Positions 53,301 through 63,179 of a stretch of 64,000 nt of DNA are shown here, piece by piece. Both the position numbers and the translations under genes were made by a program. The stretch spans positions 1-64,000 of the forward strand of contig MPNP01000002.1 in the NCBI GenBank assembly GCA_002239085.1, in the 5' to 3' direction. The notes below the pieces were generated by a model, which was not told the DNA's origin, did not search any database, and was given only the letters and a program-made list of their open reading frames with translations. Source of the stretch: Rhodobacteraceae bacterium bin131 (GTDB lineage: Bacteria > Pseudomonadota > Alphaproteobacteria > Rhodobacterales > Rhodobacteraceae). Numbering within the stretch: the first letter of the stretch is position 1; each line of letters starts with the position of its first letter.

Positions 53301-54790
53301 CATGTACAGCCATTCTAGCTATATTTTCAGCTCACATAATTGCGGGCTTTTTATCGTCTCGAGTACTAATTGATTACCAACGCTTTTCCATTGCTATTCA
53401 TCCGCTTGTGCACCCATTTTTGGATATCTGAGTTTATCTCAAAATTAGTCAGTTCAGCCACTTAATTTAAACCAAATTAGAAGAGACCTAGGCGGTCGTG
53501 TATCTTAAATTGTACCATACAGTCATAACAATTAATCACTTCAATTCTCAGCGAAAATAATATTGACTCCGCTAATAGAATGAGCTAAAATGGAAACCAA
53601 GAGTTGTTAAGAGGAAATAAAAGGAGATAGTAAAGTGATGGTTGCAAATAGATTCCACACCTCGCACAATGGATCGCTAACACCCTTTTTATTTGTTGCT
53701 ACCGGTCTTCTTCTGTCGGCATGTGGGGGGGGGGGTCAAGTAATGGAAATAATCCAGCGAACAATGCACCAACAAACGTTGCAGTTGTTACCGAAATTTC
53801 TGAACAAACAACTCAAGCTTCAAAAGCAGCCGCTCTAGCAGAACCTATATATGGTAGCGTCGTACAGATAGCGGGAGAATCTCCAACTTCTAGCGCCGAA
53901 GTAACTCGCTCTTCAACTGGAGAATACCTAATCAAATTGCCATCTACAATTAGTACTGGCATTTCCATAAATTCAACTCAAGATTATTTAATTTCTGGTC
54001 CGACATACAGGCTTCTTAATGATGTGATAGTCAACTCTAGTGGACTTTATAAAGAAAATGGTGAAGAAGCGACTCTTGTAGGATTTTATGAAGGTGATTT
54101 TGATTCTCTTGGAAATTGGGTCGCTGGCGGTTACTGGATACATGCTACTAATTTATCAAGTGATCAACCTCCATTTGAAGTTGGGGCTTTTATAGATGGA
54201 CCAGAAATTAGTGGTGACCCTGTACTACCAACAGGCGGTTCGGCTGATTATAGGGGAAGCGCCGCTGGATTATATTCGGCTACTATAGGTTCAGATTTAA
54301 CGAATGCACAAGAAGGGACAAACGTTCTTGGTGAGTATTCGGGTACCTTTGAGTCCACTGCAAATTTTCGTAGTGGAGGTGGAACTTTATCAGGAGTGGT
54401 TACTGTTACAGTCAGTGAAGAAACTTATATTTATAATAATTCTATAGACATTAATCGCAATGGATTAGTTGGGATTAAACTCAGTTGGGACAATGTAACC
54501 TTTACTTCTAACGGTCAGGCAACTGGTGATGTAACTGTTTCATTACCAGCTTCATTTTCCCCATTAACTTTGATTGAAAACAGCGGGAAAACTGGAAATA
54601 GATTTTCTAAGGAAACAGTTTCTGACAGCAACCTCAATCCGCGATTGTTAGTAGGCACTCACGGCGCTCATGTAAGGTCTGATGGAGGCACCGAAGCAGC
54701 AATGATAGGAGTGCATATCGGTTCTACCGGTAACTGAGTATTAAATTAATTATTCTAGCTTTGACTTTTCGGATGGGGTCACTCCCCATC
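53301..54790 (+). repeat. Tandem duplication, copy B (leader plus lipoprotein gene)
   Basis: Second copy of the unit at 51069-52533, about 2.2 kb downstream in the same orientation. It ends exactly at the CCCCATC of the hairpin; the following bases belong to an IS630-type transposase fragment, so the duplication border and the IS border coincide. The leader region 53301-53637 contains no gene. Confidence 0.85.
53638..54737 (+). pseudogene. Surface lipoprotein with poly-G tract (copy B, out of frame)
   Basis: Paralogue of the 51395 gene. Translation from ATG 53638 (AAGGAGAT upstream) gives the same signal and lipobox LLSAC, then the 11-G tract at 53725-53735, after which the frame is wrong and stops at 53838. 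The rest of the protein is intact in another frame to 54737. Here 9 or 12 G would restore the frame, because the sequence after the tract has a different phase from copy A. All else is preserved, so this looks like a switched-off phase variant rather than a decayed gene. The middle part differs from copy A (for example STQDYLISGPTYRLLND), but the C-terminal third is nearly identical. Confidence 0.75.
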
Positions 54791-55055
54791 ACCATCCAAC
54801 TGTCGCTTCAATACCCTCCAAAACGCATTTTTTACGCACCCGCTCAACCGTTGAGGTGCTCACACCAACAATATCAGCTATATACTTGTCATAGTATCGG
54901 CCAATAGGACGGTTCGCGTTGGCTAATAACAGAATCTGAGCCCGGTCGCGTGATTGAGCCGAACCCTTGCAACTCTTAACACGGTCTTGTAAAGACTGAT
55001 TTTCATCCTCTGTCAGATATACTATGTAAATTTTTCTTCCTGTAGTATCCATCAT
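54789..55055 (-). pseudogene. IS630-family transposase, N-terminal fragment
   Basis: About 88 residues with the helix-turn-helix start of IS630-type transposases: YLTEDENQSLQDRV, SRDRAQILLLANANR, DKYIADIVGVSTSTVERVRKKCVLEGIEA. It breaks off at the border of the lipoprotein repeat (54790), so the DDE catalytic domain is missing. GAGGATAATC before ATG 55055/55052 is its ribosome site; the open frame upstream of that is not part of the family. Confidence 0.7.
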
Positions 55056-56178
55056 GATTATCCTCTTTGAAAACTCCCCTGAGTCAGCTCCAACCATACC
55101 ACCGGATAGGCATGCACAATTGACCTGATTATCAAGGAAGAAATTCTGCTCTAAATTAGTCGTTGTTGATTGTTGAAAGAATGTCAGTAAATCATGCAAA
55201 AAAAATCACATCACTTCAAGGTGTTGAGATACCAGAATTTAATCTCTCTTAAAATGACGACATTGAATTCATTTAGCAAAACTCACTCTTAATGCTTTGA
55301 TTATACACTCAATAGTCGTTACTGTACACAACATTTAACTCGGATGGCTGAGATAAATGTCAAAAACTAGAGAAGGTAAAAAATACACTTCTTTCCTGAC
55401 AATGTGCCGCGGTTATCTGATTTCCAAAACCGATTGATTCCGTTTATATCCGACGCAACAATCTTATACTTGGCCGTTCTTTACAAGTCCAATCAATGTT
55501 GACTCCATAACCCTTGTATGAACCCAAATCACTTACTTCCTCTTCTATCACTGGAACGCTCCAGATATGATACAAAATTGTGTTTTCGCAACAATTTACA
55601 AATAACGTGTCTTCTTGATGGGAGAGCCATAATAACAAAACCAATTCAAACCCCTATGATACTATGACCAGAACACTGCAAAAATCATCCCTTCGTCGTA
55701 TTGTTGAATAACCTAAAAATCTACGCAACTCGGCAAAACACTTTGGGAAAAGAATATTTCAACGCAGTTGCTGACCACTGTATCCCAATCTGTATCGGGG
55801 ATGATTGTTAGATTATTCCTGTTTTTTATAACTGATAATCAGGAATCATCTTGCCATGTTTCTCGTTCATCATTAGCGAGAGTCGGTCAGAACACACCCG
55901 ATTGTTGACAGACAATATCTATTATGCCCGAGTGCTCAACAAACGGCAAGTGGTCGTATAGGTTGGTTGGATAAGTGTCAAGAGAATTGGCAGGTTGATT
56001 TCACAAAATTCTGTCCTCAGATCCTGTAATTACAAGAGTATCACGTCTTAAATAAAAATGAAGTTCTGTAATTAATTTCGGCAGCAAATATCTGATTTCT
56101 TGGAAATTTTAATCTTAAGGAAAGGTTTATCAATTATCACAGTTATATTTACACGATGATTTTAATCTGGAAGCACTC
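55056..56178. other. Gene-poor accessory stretch
   Basis: More than 1.1 kb without a supported gene. Short open frames (for example 55444-55644 on the minus strand) show no recognisable family and look like relics. The right end is the second copy of a dispersed repeat. Confidence 0.45.
55983..56160. repeat. Dispersed direct repeat, copy 2
   Basis: Imperfect copy of 53128-53300, sharing AATTGGCAGGTT, TTCTGTCCTCAGATCCTG, a TGAAGTTCTG motif and AGGAAAGGTTTAT in the same order. It ends about 20 bases before the stop codon of the M20 peptidase gene. Confidence 0.7.
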
Positions 56179-57558
56179 CTAATTGGATTGATGTACATAA
56201 TAAAGAACTCGAGCCCAACTCCTGATTCCCTTGTGAAATGAATCAATATCGTACTTTTCATTAGGCGAGTGAATATTATCGTTTTCTTTTGAAAAACCAG
56301 TCAGTAATGAATTCATACCAAGAATGTCTTGGAAAAAACCAGCAATCGGGATTGATGCACCACATCCAGCAAATACACAGTTTGTACTAAATTCTTCGGA
56401 CAATGACTTTTTGACAGTCGCAAACATTGGATGGGTAAGAGGCATTTCGCATGCTTTCGCTGCTCCATGGTCAATAAACTGTATTTGGCAATCCTTAGGA
56501 AGATGACTTATTACGAATTCTTTGATGTTCTTGATTATTTTTTCGGGATCTTGGTTTCCAACTAATCGGCAGCTGATCTTGGCACTTGCCTTGGAAGGAA
56601 TAACTGTTTTAAAACCATCGCCACTGTAACCGCCTTTAATTCCATTCACATCAAGGGTCGGACGTGACCATAACTGCTCCAAAGGGGATTTAGTTTTCTC
56701 TCCGGCAGGGTGCAATAAGCCAACCTCTCCAAGGAAATCTGACGAATCAAATTGAAGATTATCCCATTCAACTTTACGTTCAGGTGTGAGTTCGGAAACC
56801 CCTTCATAAAAATCTGGAATAGTTATTGTGCCATTTTGATCATGGAGATTGGCAATGATCTTACCCAAAATATTAAGCGGATTAACCGCCAAACCTCCGT
56901 ACAGGCCTGAATGCAGATCTTTATTTGGAGCAGTTATTTCGAATTCCATCGCAACTAAACCACGCAGCTGTGTGATTATTGCAGGAACTTTTGAAGCAAA
57001 AAGACCTGTATCACAGATCAGGGCAAGTTCTGCCTTGAGCTCATCTTTGTTTGACTTCAAGAAGGGTATCAGAGAGGGCGAAGCTGACTCCTCCTCACCT
57101 TCAATAAGAATTGATATTCCTTGGGGTAGTTGGCCAGTTTGTTTCTTCCAGTACCGGCAAGCTTCAATAAATGTCATTAATTGACCTTTGTCATCTGAAG
57201 AACCTCTTGCTTGGATAACTCCCTTGCTATCGTTTGGTAATATCGTTGGTTCAAAAGGGTGATGATTCCATGCTTCAACAGGGTCAACTGGTTGGACATC
57301 ATAATGACCATAAAATAATAATTGTGGCTTCTCCGAACTACTGTGAGCGACAACCATTGGGTGCCCCTGTGTTTTTCTAACTGACGCGGAAAAACCAATT
57401 GTGTTTAGTTCTTTGACAAGCCATTCGGCTGCCTTCAAACAATCGGGTGAATATTGGGGATTAGTCGAAATTGAAGGAATTCTTAAGAGTTCCATCAATC
57501 GATTAATTGATTGATCTAATTCTGTATCAATTGTGGAAAGTAACTTATTGAGTTCCAT
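56179..57558 (-). CDS. M20-family metallodipeptidase
   Basis: Di-zinc peptidase of 459 aa, similar to CNDP/ArgE-DapE-type dipeptidases. Zinc ligands are in FYGHYDVQP, ARGSSDDKGQ and EGEEESAS (catalytic glutamates), with the dimerisation lid APNKDLHSGLYGGLAVNP. It hydrolyses dipeptides in the cytoplasm; exact specificity unknown. Last complete gene before the plastic region. Confidence 0.9.
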   Translation of the reverse strand: MELNKLLSTIDTELDQSINRLMELLRIPSISTNPQYSPDCLKAAEWLVKELNTIGFSASVRKTQGHPMVVAHSSSEKPQLLFYGHYDVQPVDPVEAWNHHPFEPTILPNDSKGVIQARGSSDDKGQLMTFIEACRYWKKQTGQLPQGISILIEGEEESASPSLIPFLKSNKDELKAELALICDTGLFASKVPAIITQLRGLVAMEFEITAPNKDLHSGLYGGLAVNPLNILGKIIANLHDQNGTITIPDFYEGVSELTPERKVEWDNLQFDSSDFLGEVGLLHPAGEKTKSPLEQLWSRPTLDVNGIKGGYSGDGFKTVIPSKASAKISCRLVGNQDPEKIIKNIKEFVISHLPKDCQIQFIDHGAAKACEMPLTHPMFATVKKSLSEEFSTNCVFAGCGASIPIAGFFQDILGMNSLLTGFSKENDNIHSPNEKYDIDSFHKGIRSWARVLYYVHQSN

Positions 57559-57598
57559 GGTTTACCTAAAATTTGTTTTGAATTAGCTACTGTTGAAT

Positions 57599-58759
57599 TT
57601 AGGAAGTTTTACGGGAAATCCATCCTCCTCCCAATATTCGTGATTCTTCGGGGTGGTAAAATACGCAAGCCTGTCCCGGAGCAACAGCTCTTTCGGGTTT
57701 GACGAGTTTAACGTACGCTTTTTTTCCAGAGCGTGGATATACATATGCCGGAATGATTAGACCTGTTGACCTGACCCGTACTTTGATATCCCAATACTCC
57801 CTTGAATCAAATTCTTCAGATCCAATCCAGTTAATATTGTTAATTGTAAATGATTGAGTACCCAAGGCTGAACGCGGACCAACGATCACTTTGTTTTTGC
57901 TTGGGTCCAACTTCACAACATAGAGAGGTTCGGGTGAATGATCGATTCCTAACCTTCGCCGTTGCCCAATGGTAAAGTGCGCTATTCCTTCATGATGAGC
58001 TAGGACATTATCCTCTAAATCAACAATTTCACCTGGTTTCAGTGCGTCAGGATTATGTTTCTTAACAAGTTCTGAATAATTTCCACTGGGTACAAAGCAT
58101 ATATCTTGGCTATCAGGTTTATCCGCTATTGAGAGTCCAAATTGTTTTGCTAGGTTTCGTGTTTGCTCTTTGGATTCAATCTCTCCTAATGGAAATCGAA
58201 GAAATTCAAGTTGATCCCGGGTTGTTGTAAATAAAAAATATGATTGGTCTTTATCGCGGTCGGTGGCTCGATGAAGCTCGGGTCCTTTAACCCCTTCAAC
58301 CCGCCGAATGTAATGTCCTGTAGCGAGGCAATCAGCATCAAGTTTTTTGGCTGTTTGTAAGAGCTCTTTGAACTTAACTCGTTCGTTGCAACGAATGCAA
58401 GGGATGGGTGTATAGCCGTTGGTATAACTTTCAACAAACTCGTTAATAACCTGTTGTTTAAAAAAGTTTTCATAATCCAAAACGTAATGCGGGAAATCCA
58501 TTTCATTGGCGATTCTTTTGGCATCATGAATATCGCGTCCAGCACAACAGGCACTTTTTCGAGCGACTGAAGCTCCATGGTCATAAAGTTGCATTGTTAA
58601 CCCAATGACTTCATATCCTTGAGCCTTTAACATGGCTGCCGTCACAGAACTATCCACACCACCTGACATAGCAACAACAACCCTAGTCTGGCTTGGTAAT
58701 TTATTGAAGCCGAGGAGGTTGGCTTTTATTTGTGATGTGTGTTGCAAGGTACTACTCAC
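57599..58759 (-). CDS. mnmA: tRNA-specific 2-thiouridylase MnmA
   Basis: A 386-aa enzyme thiolating U34 of tRNA-Lys, -Glu and -Gln. PP-loop MSGGVDSSV (31-39), the catalytic cysteine in [12 protein letters not shown] and the second redox cysteine in [11 protein letters not shown] are intact, as is the C-terminal beta-barrel. Alphaproteobacterial-type N-terminus. Divergent from ligA. Confidence 0.93.
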   Translation of the reverse strand: MSSTLQHTSQIKANLLGFNKLPSQTRVVVAMSGGVDSSVTAAMLKAQGYEVIGLTMQLYDHGASVARKSACCAGRDIHDAKRIANEMDFPHYVLDYENFFKQQVINEFVESYTNGYTPIPCIRCNERVKFKELLQTAKKLDADCLATGHYIRRVEGVKGPELHRATDRDKDQSYFLFTTTRDQLEFLRFPLGEIESKEQTRNLAKQFGLSIADKPDSQDICFVPSGNYSELVKKHNPDALKPGEIVDLEDNVLAHHEGIAHFTIGQRRRLGIDHSPEPLYVVKLDPSKNKVIVGPRSALGTQSFTINNINWIGSEEFDSREYWDIKVRVRSTGLIIPAYVYPRSGKKAYVKLVKPERAVAPGQACVFYHPEESRILGGGWISRKTS

Positions 58760-58948
58760 TATAATAAATTCATTCTGTATAAAAGTAATTTGGGAATGCT
58801 ACTGATATTTCCAATACCAATTCTTTGAATAAAGGCATAATAAAAATCGTTACACTCAAAGCGATTTTAAAATTTAAACTGCGACAATTTTAAATTTGGT
58901 GAATCTTTACATTCAATTCGCCATCTAAACCATGAGGTCAGAACGTTT

Positions 58949-61207
58949 ATGGATGATTTGTTTTCAGCTAATCTGAGCGATGATTTAAATGCCAAAGCAC
59001 TCATTGATGCGTTAACGGCTGAGCTCGTTGAGGCAAACAAAGCATACCATGAATTAGATAACCCGATCATTCCTGACGATGAATTTGACCGTAAGCTTGC
59101 CCAACTACGTCGATTGGAAGTACTTTATCCCCAATTCAAAAAAGTTATAAGCCCGACTGACACTGTTGGAGGTCAACCGTCAAAAGGTTTTCAAAAGGTT
59201 AAACATGCCGAGGCGATGCTATCACTCGACAATGCCTTTGAAAGTGAAGATATATTAGATTTTGAAGAAAGGATACGCCGCGTTTTAAACCTCAATAAAA
59301 GTGTCCAACTTAAATATGTTGCCGAACCAAAAATTGACGGATTGGCCATTTCGTTAACCTATAAAAAAGGGATACTCGTTCAGGCGGCTACACGAGGTGG
59401 TGGTGTTGAAGGTGAGGATGTTACAGAGAATGTTTACAAAATAGACAGCATTCCCAAAAATCTGGTTGATTTTCCTATTGACTTTATTGAGGTCAGGGGA
59501 GAAGTATTCATGAACCGTAATGACTTTGATGAGTTAAATTATGAGCTGCAAAAACTGATCGATTTTGCCATAAAAAAAGAGATCAATCCTATAAAATTAT
59601 ATATAAATCCGCGTAATGCAGCAGCTGGAACGCTAAGACAAAAAACTGTGGAAACAGAAAAAAAGACTAAAGCAAGAAAAAAGAAAAATGAAAAGACTAA
59701 AGCAAGTTATTGGGTAAAAAAACAGTGGGCAAATAAACAGTTGGAAACACTAAAGGGGAGGCTATCATTTTTCTGCCACGGCTGGGGAGCCGTATCTAAT
59801 CCCTTTGCCGAAAGTCAATGGGTCGCTTTAAACTTGCTTAATAAATTTGGAATTCCGGTGGTAAAAGAGCGACAATTATGTCAGAGCGTTGATGACATCT
59901 TTGATTATTATGAAAAAATCATTAAACAGCGTCCTTATTTTAGCTATGAAATTGATGGGATTGCAGTCAAACTCGATGACTTAAATCTGCATTCGCGGTT
60001 GGGCTCTAGTTCAACTTCTCCGCGATGGGCAATAGCATATAAATTGCCTCCTGAAAAAGTCTGGACTGTTTTAAAGGATATTGATATCCAGGTCGGTCGG
60101 ACTGGGACTTTATCCCCAGTTGGAAAATTAAAGCCGGTCTACGTTGGTGGTGTATATGTTTCAAATGTTACCCTGCATAATGAAGATTACATAACAGGGA
60201 TAAGCTCTGATTCACAATCGATTCGAAAAGGAAAAGATATTCGCGTTGGTGATACAGTTGAAATTTATCGAAGCGGTGACGTAATTCCAAAAGTATCAGA
60301 TGTTGATTTGTCCAAGCGGCCCGAAGATTCAGTTCCATTCAAGTTTCCCAGCACTTGCCCGGTGTGTGGCAATAAAGCAATCAGACTGGAAGGAGACTCG
60401 GTTACACGCTGTGTCGGTGAATTTGATTGTAGGGCTCAAGTTCTTGGTAGAATTCAATACTTTGTATCAAGCGAGGGGCTAAATTTTGATGGGCTCGGAG
60501 CAAACCTCATTGAGCAATTCTATGATCGAAGATTTCCAACTTCTAACCGGCGCTGGATTGAAAATCCTGGAGATATTTTCAAACTAAAAAGTGAGCTTGA
60601 AAAAGCTGGGATTGATCTTATTCAAGAAAAAGGATGGGAAGAAAAATCAGTCCAAGGTCTATTTGCTGAAATTGAAAAGAAAAGAGAAGTTCAATTAGAC
60701 CGTCTGCTTACGGCTTTAGGAATTCGCTATCTTGGAGTTCAAACTGCTCAGCGTCTTGCCCAGCATTTTCAAAGTTGGAATAATTTTGCTAACACCTTTC
60801 TTTCCGATACTCAAGAGGAAACGACAATTGTCAATGACTTATGCAGTATTGATGGCTTTGGCGAAGTGATGGTTACTTCAATTATTCAAACATTTAACAA
60901 TCCCACCTTTAAAAAATGGCTTGATAATCTCATACCCGAACTTCTGGTGCAAGATGTAGAAGGTGTTCAAAAAACTGATTCAGTTCTATCAGGATTAGGA
61001 ATTGTATTTTCAGGCAAATTGGAACAAATGACTCGATCGGAAGCAAAGATTAAAGCTGAAGCACTGGGAGCTCGTATCTACAATTCGGTTAGCAAAAATG
61101 TGGATTTAGTGGTTGCCGGACCCGGTAGTAGAAAAAAAACTAAAGACGCTGAAGCCCTTAAAATTAAAATCATTTCTGAAGACATTTGGCTAAAAATGAT
61201 CAGCTAA
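58949..61207 (+). CDS. ligA: NAD-dependent DNA ligase LigA with internal Lys-rich insertion
   Basis: Replicative ligase. Domain Ia helices, adenylation domain with AMP-lysine Lys128 (AEPKIDGLA), OB-fold, a zinc finger starting CPVCGN, helix-hairpin-helix repeats and a C-terminal BRCT domain (GLGIVFSGKLEQMTRSEAK). At 752 aa it is about 70 longer than usual. The main excess is a charged segment around residues 225-270 (rich in KKTKARKKK and KTKASYW) in the adenylation domain, next to PRNAAAGTLRQ. Confidence 0.92.
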   Translation: MDDLFSANLSDDLNAKALIDALTAELVEANKAYHELDNPIIPDDEFDRKLAQLRRLEVLYPQFKKVISPTDTVGGQPSKGFQKVKHAEAMLSLDNAFESEDILDFEERIRRVLNLNKSVQLKYVAEPKIDGLAISLTYKKGILVQAATRGGGVEGEDVTENVYKIDSIPKNLVDFPIDFIEVRGEVFMNRNDFDELNYELQKLIDFAIKKEINPIKLYINPRNAAAGTLRQKTVETEKKTKARKKKNEKTKASYWVKKQWANKQLETLKGRLSFFCHGWGAVSNPFAESQWVALNLLNKFGIPVVKERQLCQSVDDIFDYYEKIIKQRPYFSYEIDGIAVKLDDLNLHSRLGSSSTSPRWAIAYKLPPEKVWTVLKDIDIQVGRTGTLSPVGKLKPVYVGGVYVSNVTLHNEDYITGISSDSQSIRKGKDIRVGDTVEIYRSGDVIPKVSDVDLSKRPEDSVPFKFPSTCPVCGNKAIRLEGDSVTRCVGEFDCRAQVLGRIQYFVSSEGLNFDGLGANLIEQFYDRRFPTSNRRWIENPGDIFKLKSELEKAGIDLIQEKGWEEKSVQGLFAEIEKKREVQLDRLLTALGIRYLGVQTAQRLAQHFQSWNNFANTFLSDTQEETTIVNDLCSIDGFGEVMVTSIIQTFNNPTFKKWLDNLIPELLVQDVEGVQKTDSVLSGLGIVFSGKLEQMTRSEAKIKAEALGARIYNSVSKNVDLVVAGPGSRKKTKDAEALKIKIISEDIWLKMIS

Positions 61208-61702
61208 CTTTCGGAAAAATTTCCCGAACCAAAAGAACGATGCTTTCAGCGTAAGGAAATGAAGGTCTTGCCTTTGGAATAATTGTTATTCGGACCAATT
61301 GAGCGGTTACTAATATCACCGCTAGACCAAATAATTCTTTGCAATTGTGACGGCGATTGGTTGCTCAAGTTTGACCCGCAAAAACTGGCACAGGAATATA
61401 CTGAAGACAATGCGCAATGGGATGTTTTTGTATTCATTATCGCCAATTTACTTTTCTATGCTAGTCAAATGAAGAGGATAGAGTACTCTGCTAAAACCTT
61501 AAGGTGTATAAATATCCTTTCGATTACACAGAATAATTTAGCCTTAATTTACACTTTTTGGAGAGAAAAATGTTGAAGATGGGTTAACGGGAATTACTGG
61601 AAAACGATACCTCAATCAAAAGTTACTCACTTTGTATCTGTAAAACGGACAGGAGAGGTTTGCCCTGTATTTGCTAGCTGAATCTAGGGAAATGAAGTCG
61701 GA
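61208..61702. other. Intergenic region, possible small relic
   Basis: About 500 bases. An open frame 61283-61576 (+) would encode 97 residues starting MLFGPIERLLISPLDQ, with a hydrophobic patch (VFVFIIANLLFYA), but there is no ribosome site and no family resemblance I can recognise. I do not call it a gene. Confidence 0.3.
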
Positions 61703-62149
61703 TTAGTTTGTTTGCTTTGTGAGTTTAAAGGCATCTAAAGTTGCATCCAAAGCCAACATGATAGATGCATGGCGATTTTTATAGTCTTTAGCCGGCCTTA
61801 AAATATCTAAATCTTCAAAAGGCTTGTCAGGAGGTGATGAGCCGTGCTTGAGCATTTCGTGGAGTTGGTCTCGTGCTTTCTTAACTGTAGAATAATTTGC
61901 CCCAATGATATTTTTTCCTACCAATGCCGCCGCTGCCTGCCCCAATGCACACGCTTTAACATCTTGAGCAAATTCATAAATTGTTCCCTGACTTACGCGA
62001 AGTTGAACAGTGATGTTGGAGCCACACAGCGGAGACCGAGCCTTGGCAGTTGCATCATACTCCTCAAGTTGACCTTGCAGAGGTATATTTGAAGCCAATT
62101 CCAAAATCTTTTGGGAATAGAGCTTTATCACCGTATCATCAATATCCAT
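61703..62149 (-). CDS. NifU/IscU-like iron-sulfur scaffold protein
   Basis: A 148-aa IscU-fold protein. Two of the family's cysteines are seen in SPLCGSNI and VKACALGQAAA (Cys42 and Cys67 from ATG 62149), the second within the typical helix. The third position is not a clear cysteine, as in the alphaproteobacterial NifU-like branch. ATG 62149 follows GAGAG; a TTG five codons upstream is the alternative. Probable role: Fe-S cluster assembly or delivery. Confidence 0.78.
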   Translation of the reverse strand: MDIDDTVIKLYSQKILELASNIPLQGQLEEYDATAKARSPLCGSNITVQLRVSQGTIYEFAQDVKACALGQAAAALVGKNIIGANYSTVKKARDQLHEMLKHGSSPPDKPFEDLDILRPAKDYKNRHASIMLALDATLDAFKLTKQTN

Positions 62150-62264
62150 GCTCTCAAGATCCAATTTAAGCGAAATAATGACTTTATTGCTACATAGGTA
62201 ATTCAGGCTAACCTTGTAGATATGTAATTATTCCCGGTGTTCATCAAGTAAAGACCAACTTGAA

Positions 62265-63143
62265 TTAATTTTGACAATTTGATTGGTTTAAACCCAAGCT
62301 TTCTCGGATAGACACATTTGTCCACCCCTTACCCCAAAGAGTTCGTAATGACATAGCATTATGGCGTTTCGCAAGCCGTTTGCCTTTACTATCGCATATG
62401 ATTTTATGATGATTCCAAATAGGAATTCGTAGCCCGAATAGTTCTTGGAGTAATCGATGAATTGGCGCAACCGAAAAAATGTCAGCTCCACGGGTGATAT
62501 GTGAAATACGCATGTAGTCATCATCAATTACTACAGCTAAATGATAAGAAACCCCTAAGTCACCACGGGCAATGACAAAGTCTCCGTGATAATCAATCAA
62601 TGCTTCAGGTTCAAGGGAGTAGGTGCCTGGAAACTGATCGCCAATATCCTGAAATTCAAGCTTAGGAAATCTTGAAACACCGCCAAACAAATCAATTACC
62701 TTACCCATATTTATTCGTATTGCTTCATTTGATCCCATTTCACTCATCTTACGATCTCGACAAGTACCTTGGTAAATTTGAGGGAGTGTAGCTTTGGTAT
62801 TTTGATTATGAGGTGCTTCTATAGCCAATTGGATATCTTTTCGTGAACATTTGCATGGGTAACAAATTCCAAGATTAATCAATTTTTGAAGAGATTGTTT
62901 ATAAGCTCCAGTTCGCATTGATTGATAGACAACAGGTTCAACCCACTCAAGACCAAGCTGATGCAGATCATCAAAAATGGCAGAAGTAAATTCTTTTCGT
63001 GAACGGATAAAATCTAGATCCTCAATGCGGAGACAAAATTCCCCTCCATAATCAAGACTTCTTTCCCAAGCAAGTAAAGCCGAGTATGCATGACCTAAGT
63101 GAAGATAACCTGTGGGAGAGGGGGCAAATCTTTCCCGGTGCAT
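62265..63143 (-). CDS. gluQ: Glutamyl-queuosine tRNA(Asp) synthetase
   Basis: A truncated glutamyl-tRNA synthetase, 292 aa, which glutamylates queuosine 34 of tRNA-Asp. FAPSPTGYLHLGHA carries the HIGH motif (HLGH), CYPCKCS with a later GTCRDR gives the zinc site, and KRLAKRHNA is the KMSKS equivalent. It lacks the anticodon-binding domain of GltX, which separates it from the true synthetase. Confidence 0.9.
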   Translation of the reverse strand: MHRERFAPSPTGYLHLGHAYSALLAWERSLDYGGEFCLRIEDLDFIRSRKEFTSAIFDDLHQLGLEWVEPVVYQSMRTGAYKQSLQKLINLGICYPCKCSRKDIQLAIEAPHNQNTKATLPQIYQGTCRDRKMSEMGSNEAIRINMGKVIDLFGGVSRFPKLEFQDIGDQFPGTYSLEPEALIDYHGDFVIARGDLGVSYHLAVVIDDDYMRISHITRGADIFSVAPIHRLLQELFGLRIPIWNHHKIICDSKGKRLAKRHNAMSLRTLWGKGWTNVSIRESLGLNQSNCQN

Positions 63144-63179
63144 GATGCCAATAAAAGTTAATTTGCGAGTCTAAAATCT

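Noticed and set aside
51066..54790. CRISPR array or tandem short repeats
   Set aside because: The repeats are two long copies of a gene unit, not short spaced direct repeats; no cas-like genes occur in the window.
55444..55644. Minus-strand open frame of 66 codons in the plastic region; another frame faintly recalls a HicA-like start
   Set aside because: The HicA-like reading is broken by stops and lacks the GSH motif; no partner antitoxin is present.
61283..61576. Possible 97-aa small protein downstream of ligA
   Set aside because: No ribosome site, no family resemblance and ordinary AT-rich composition; kept only as a note in the intergenic entry.
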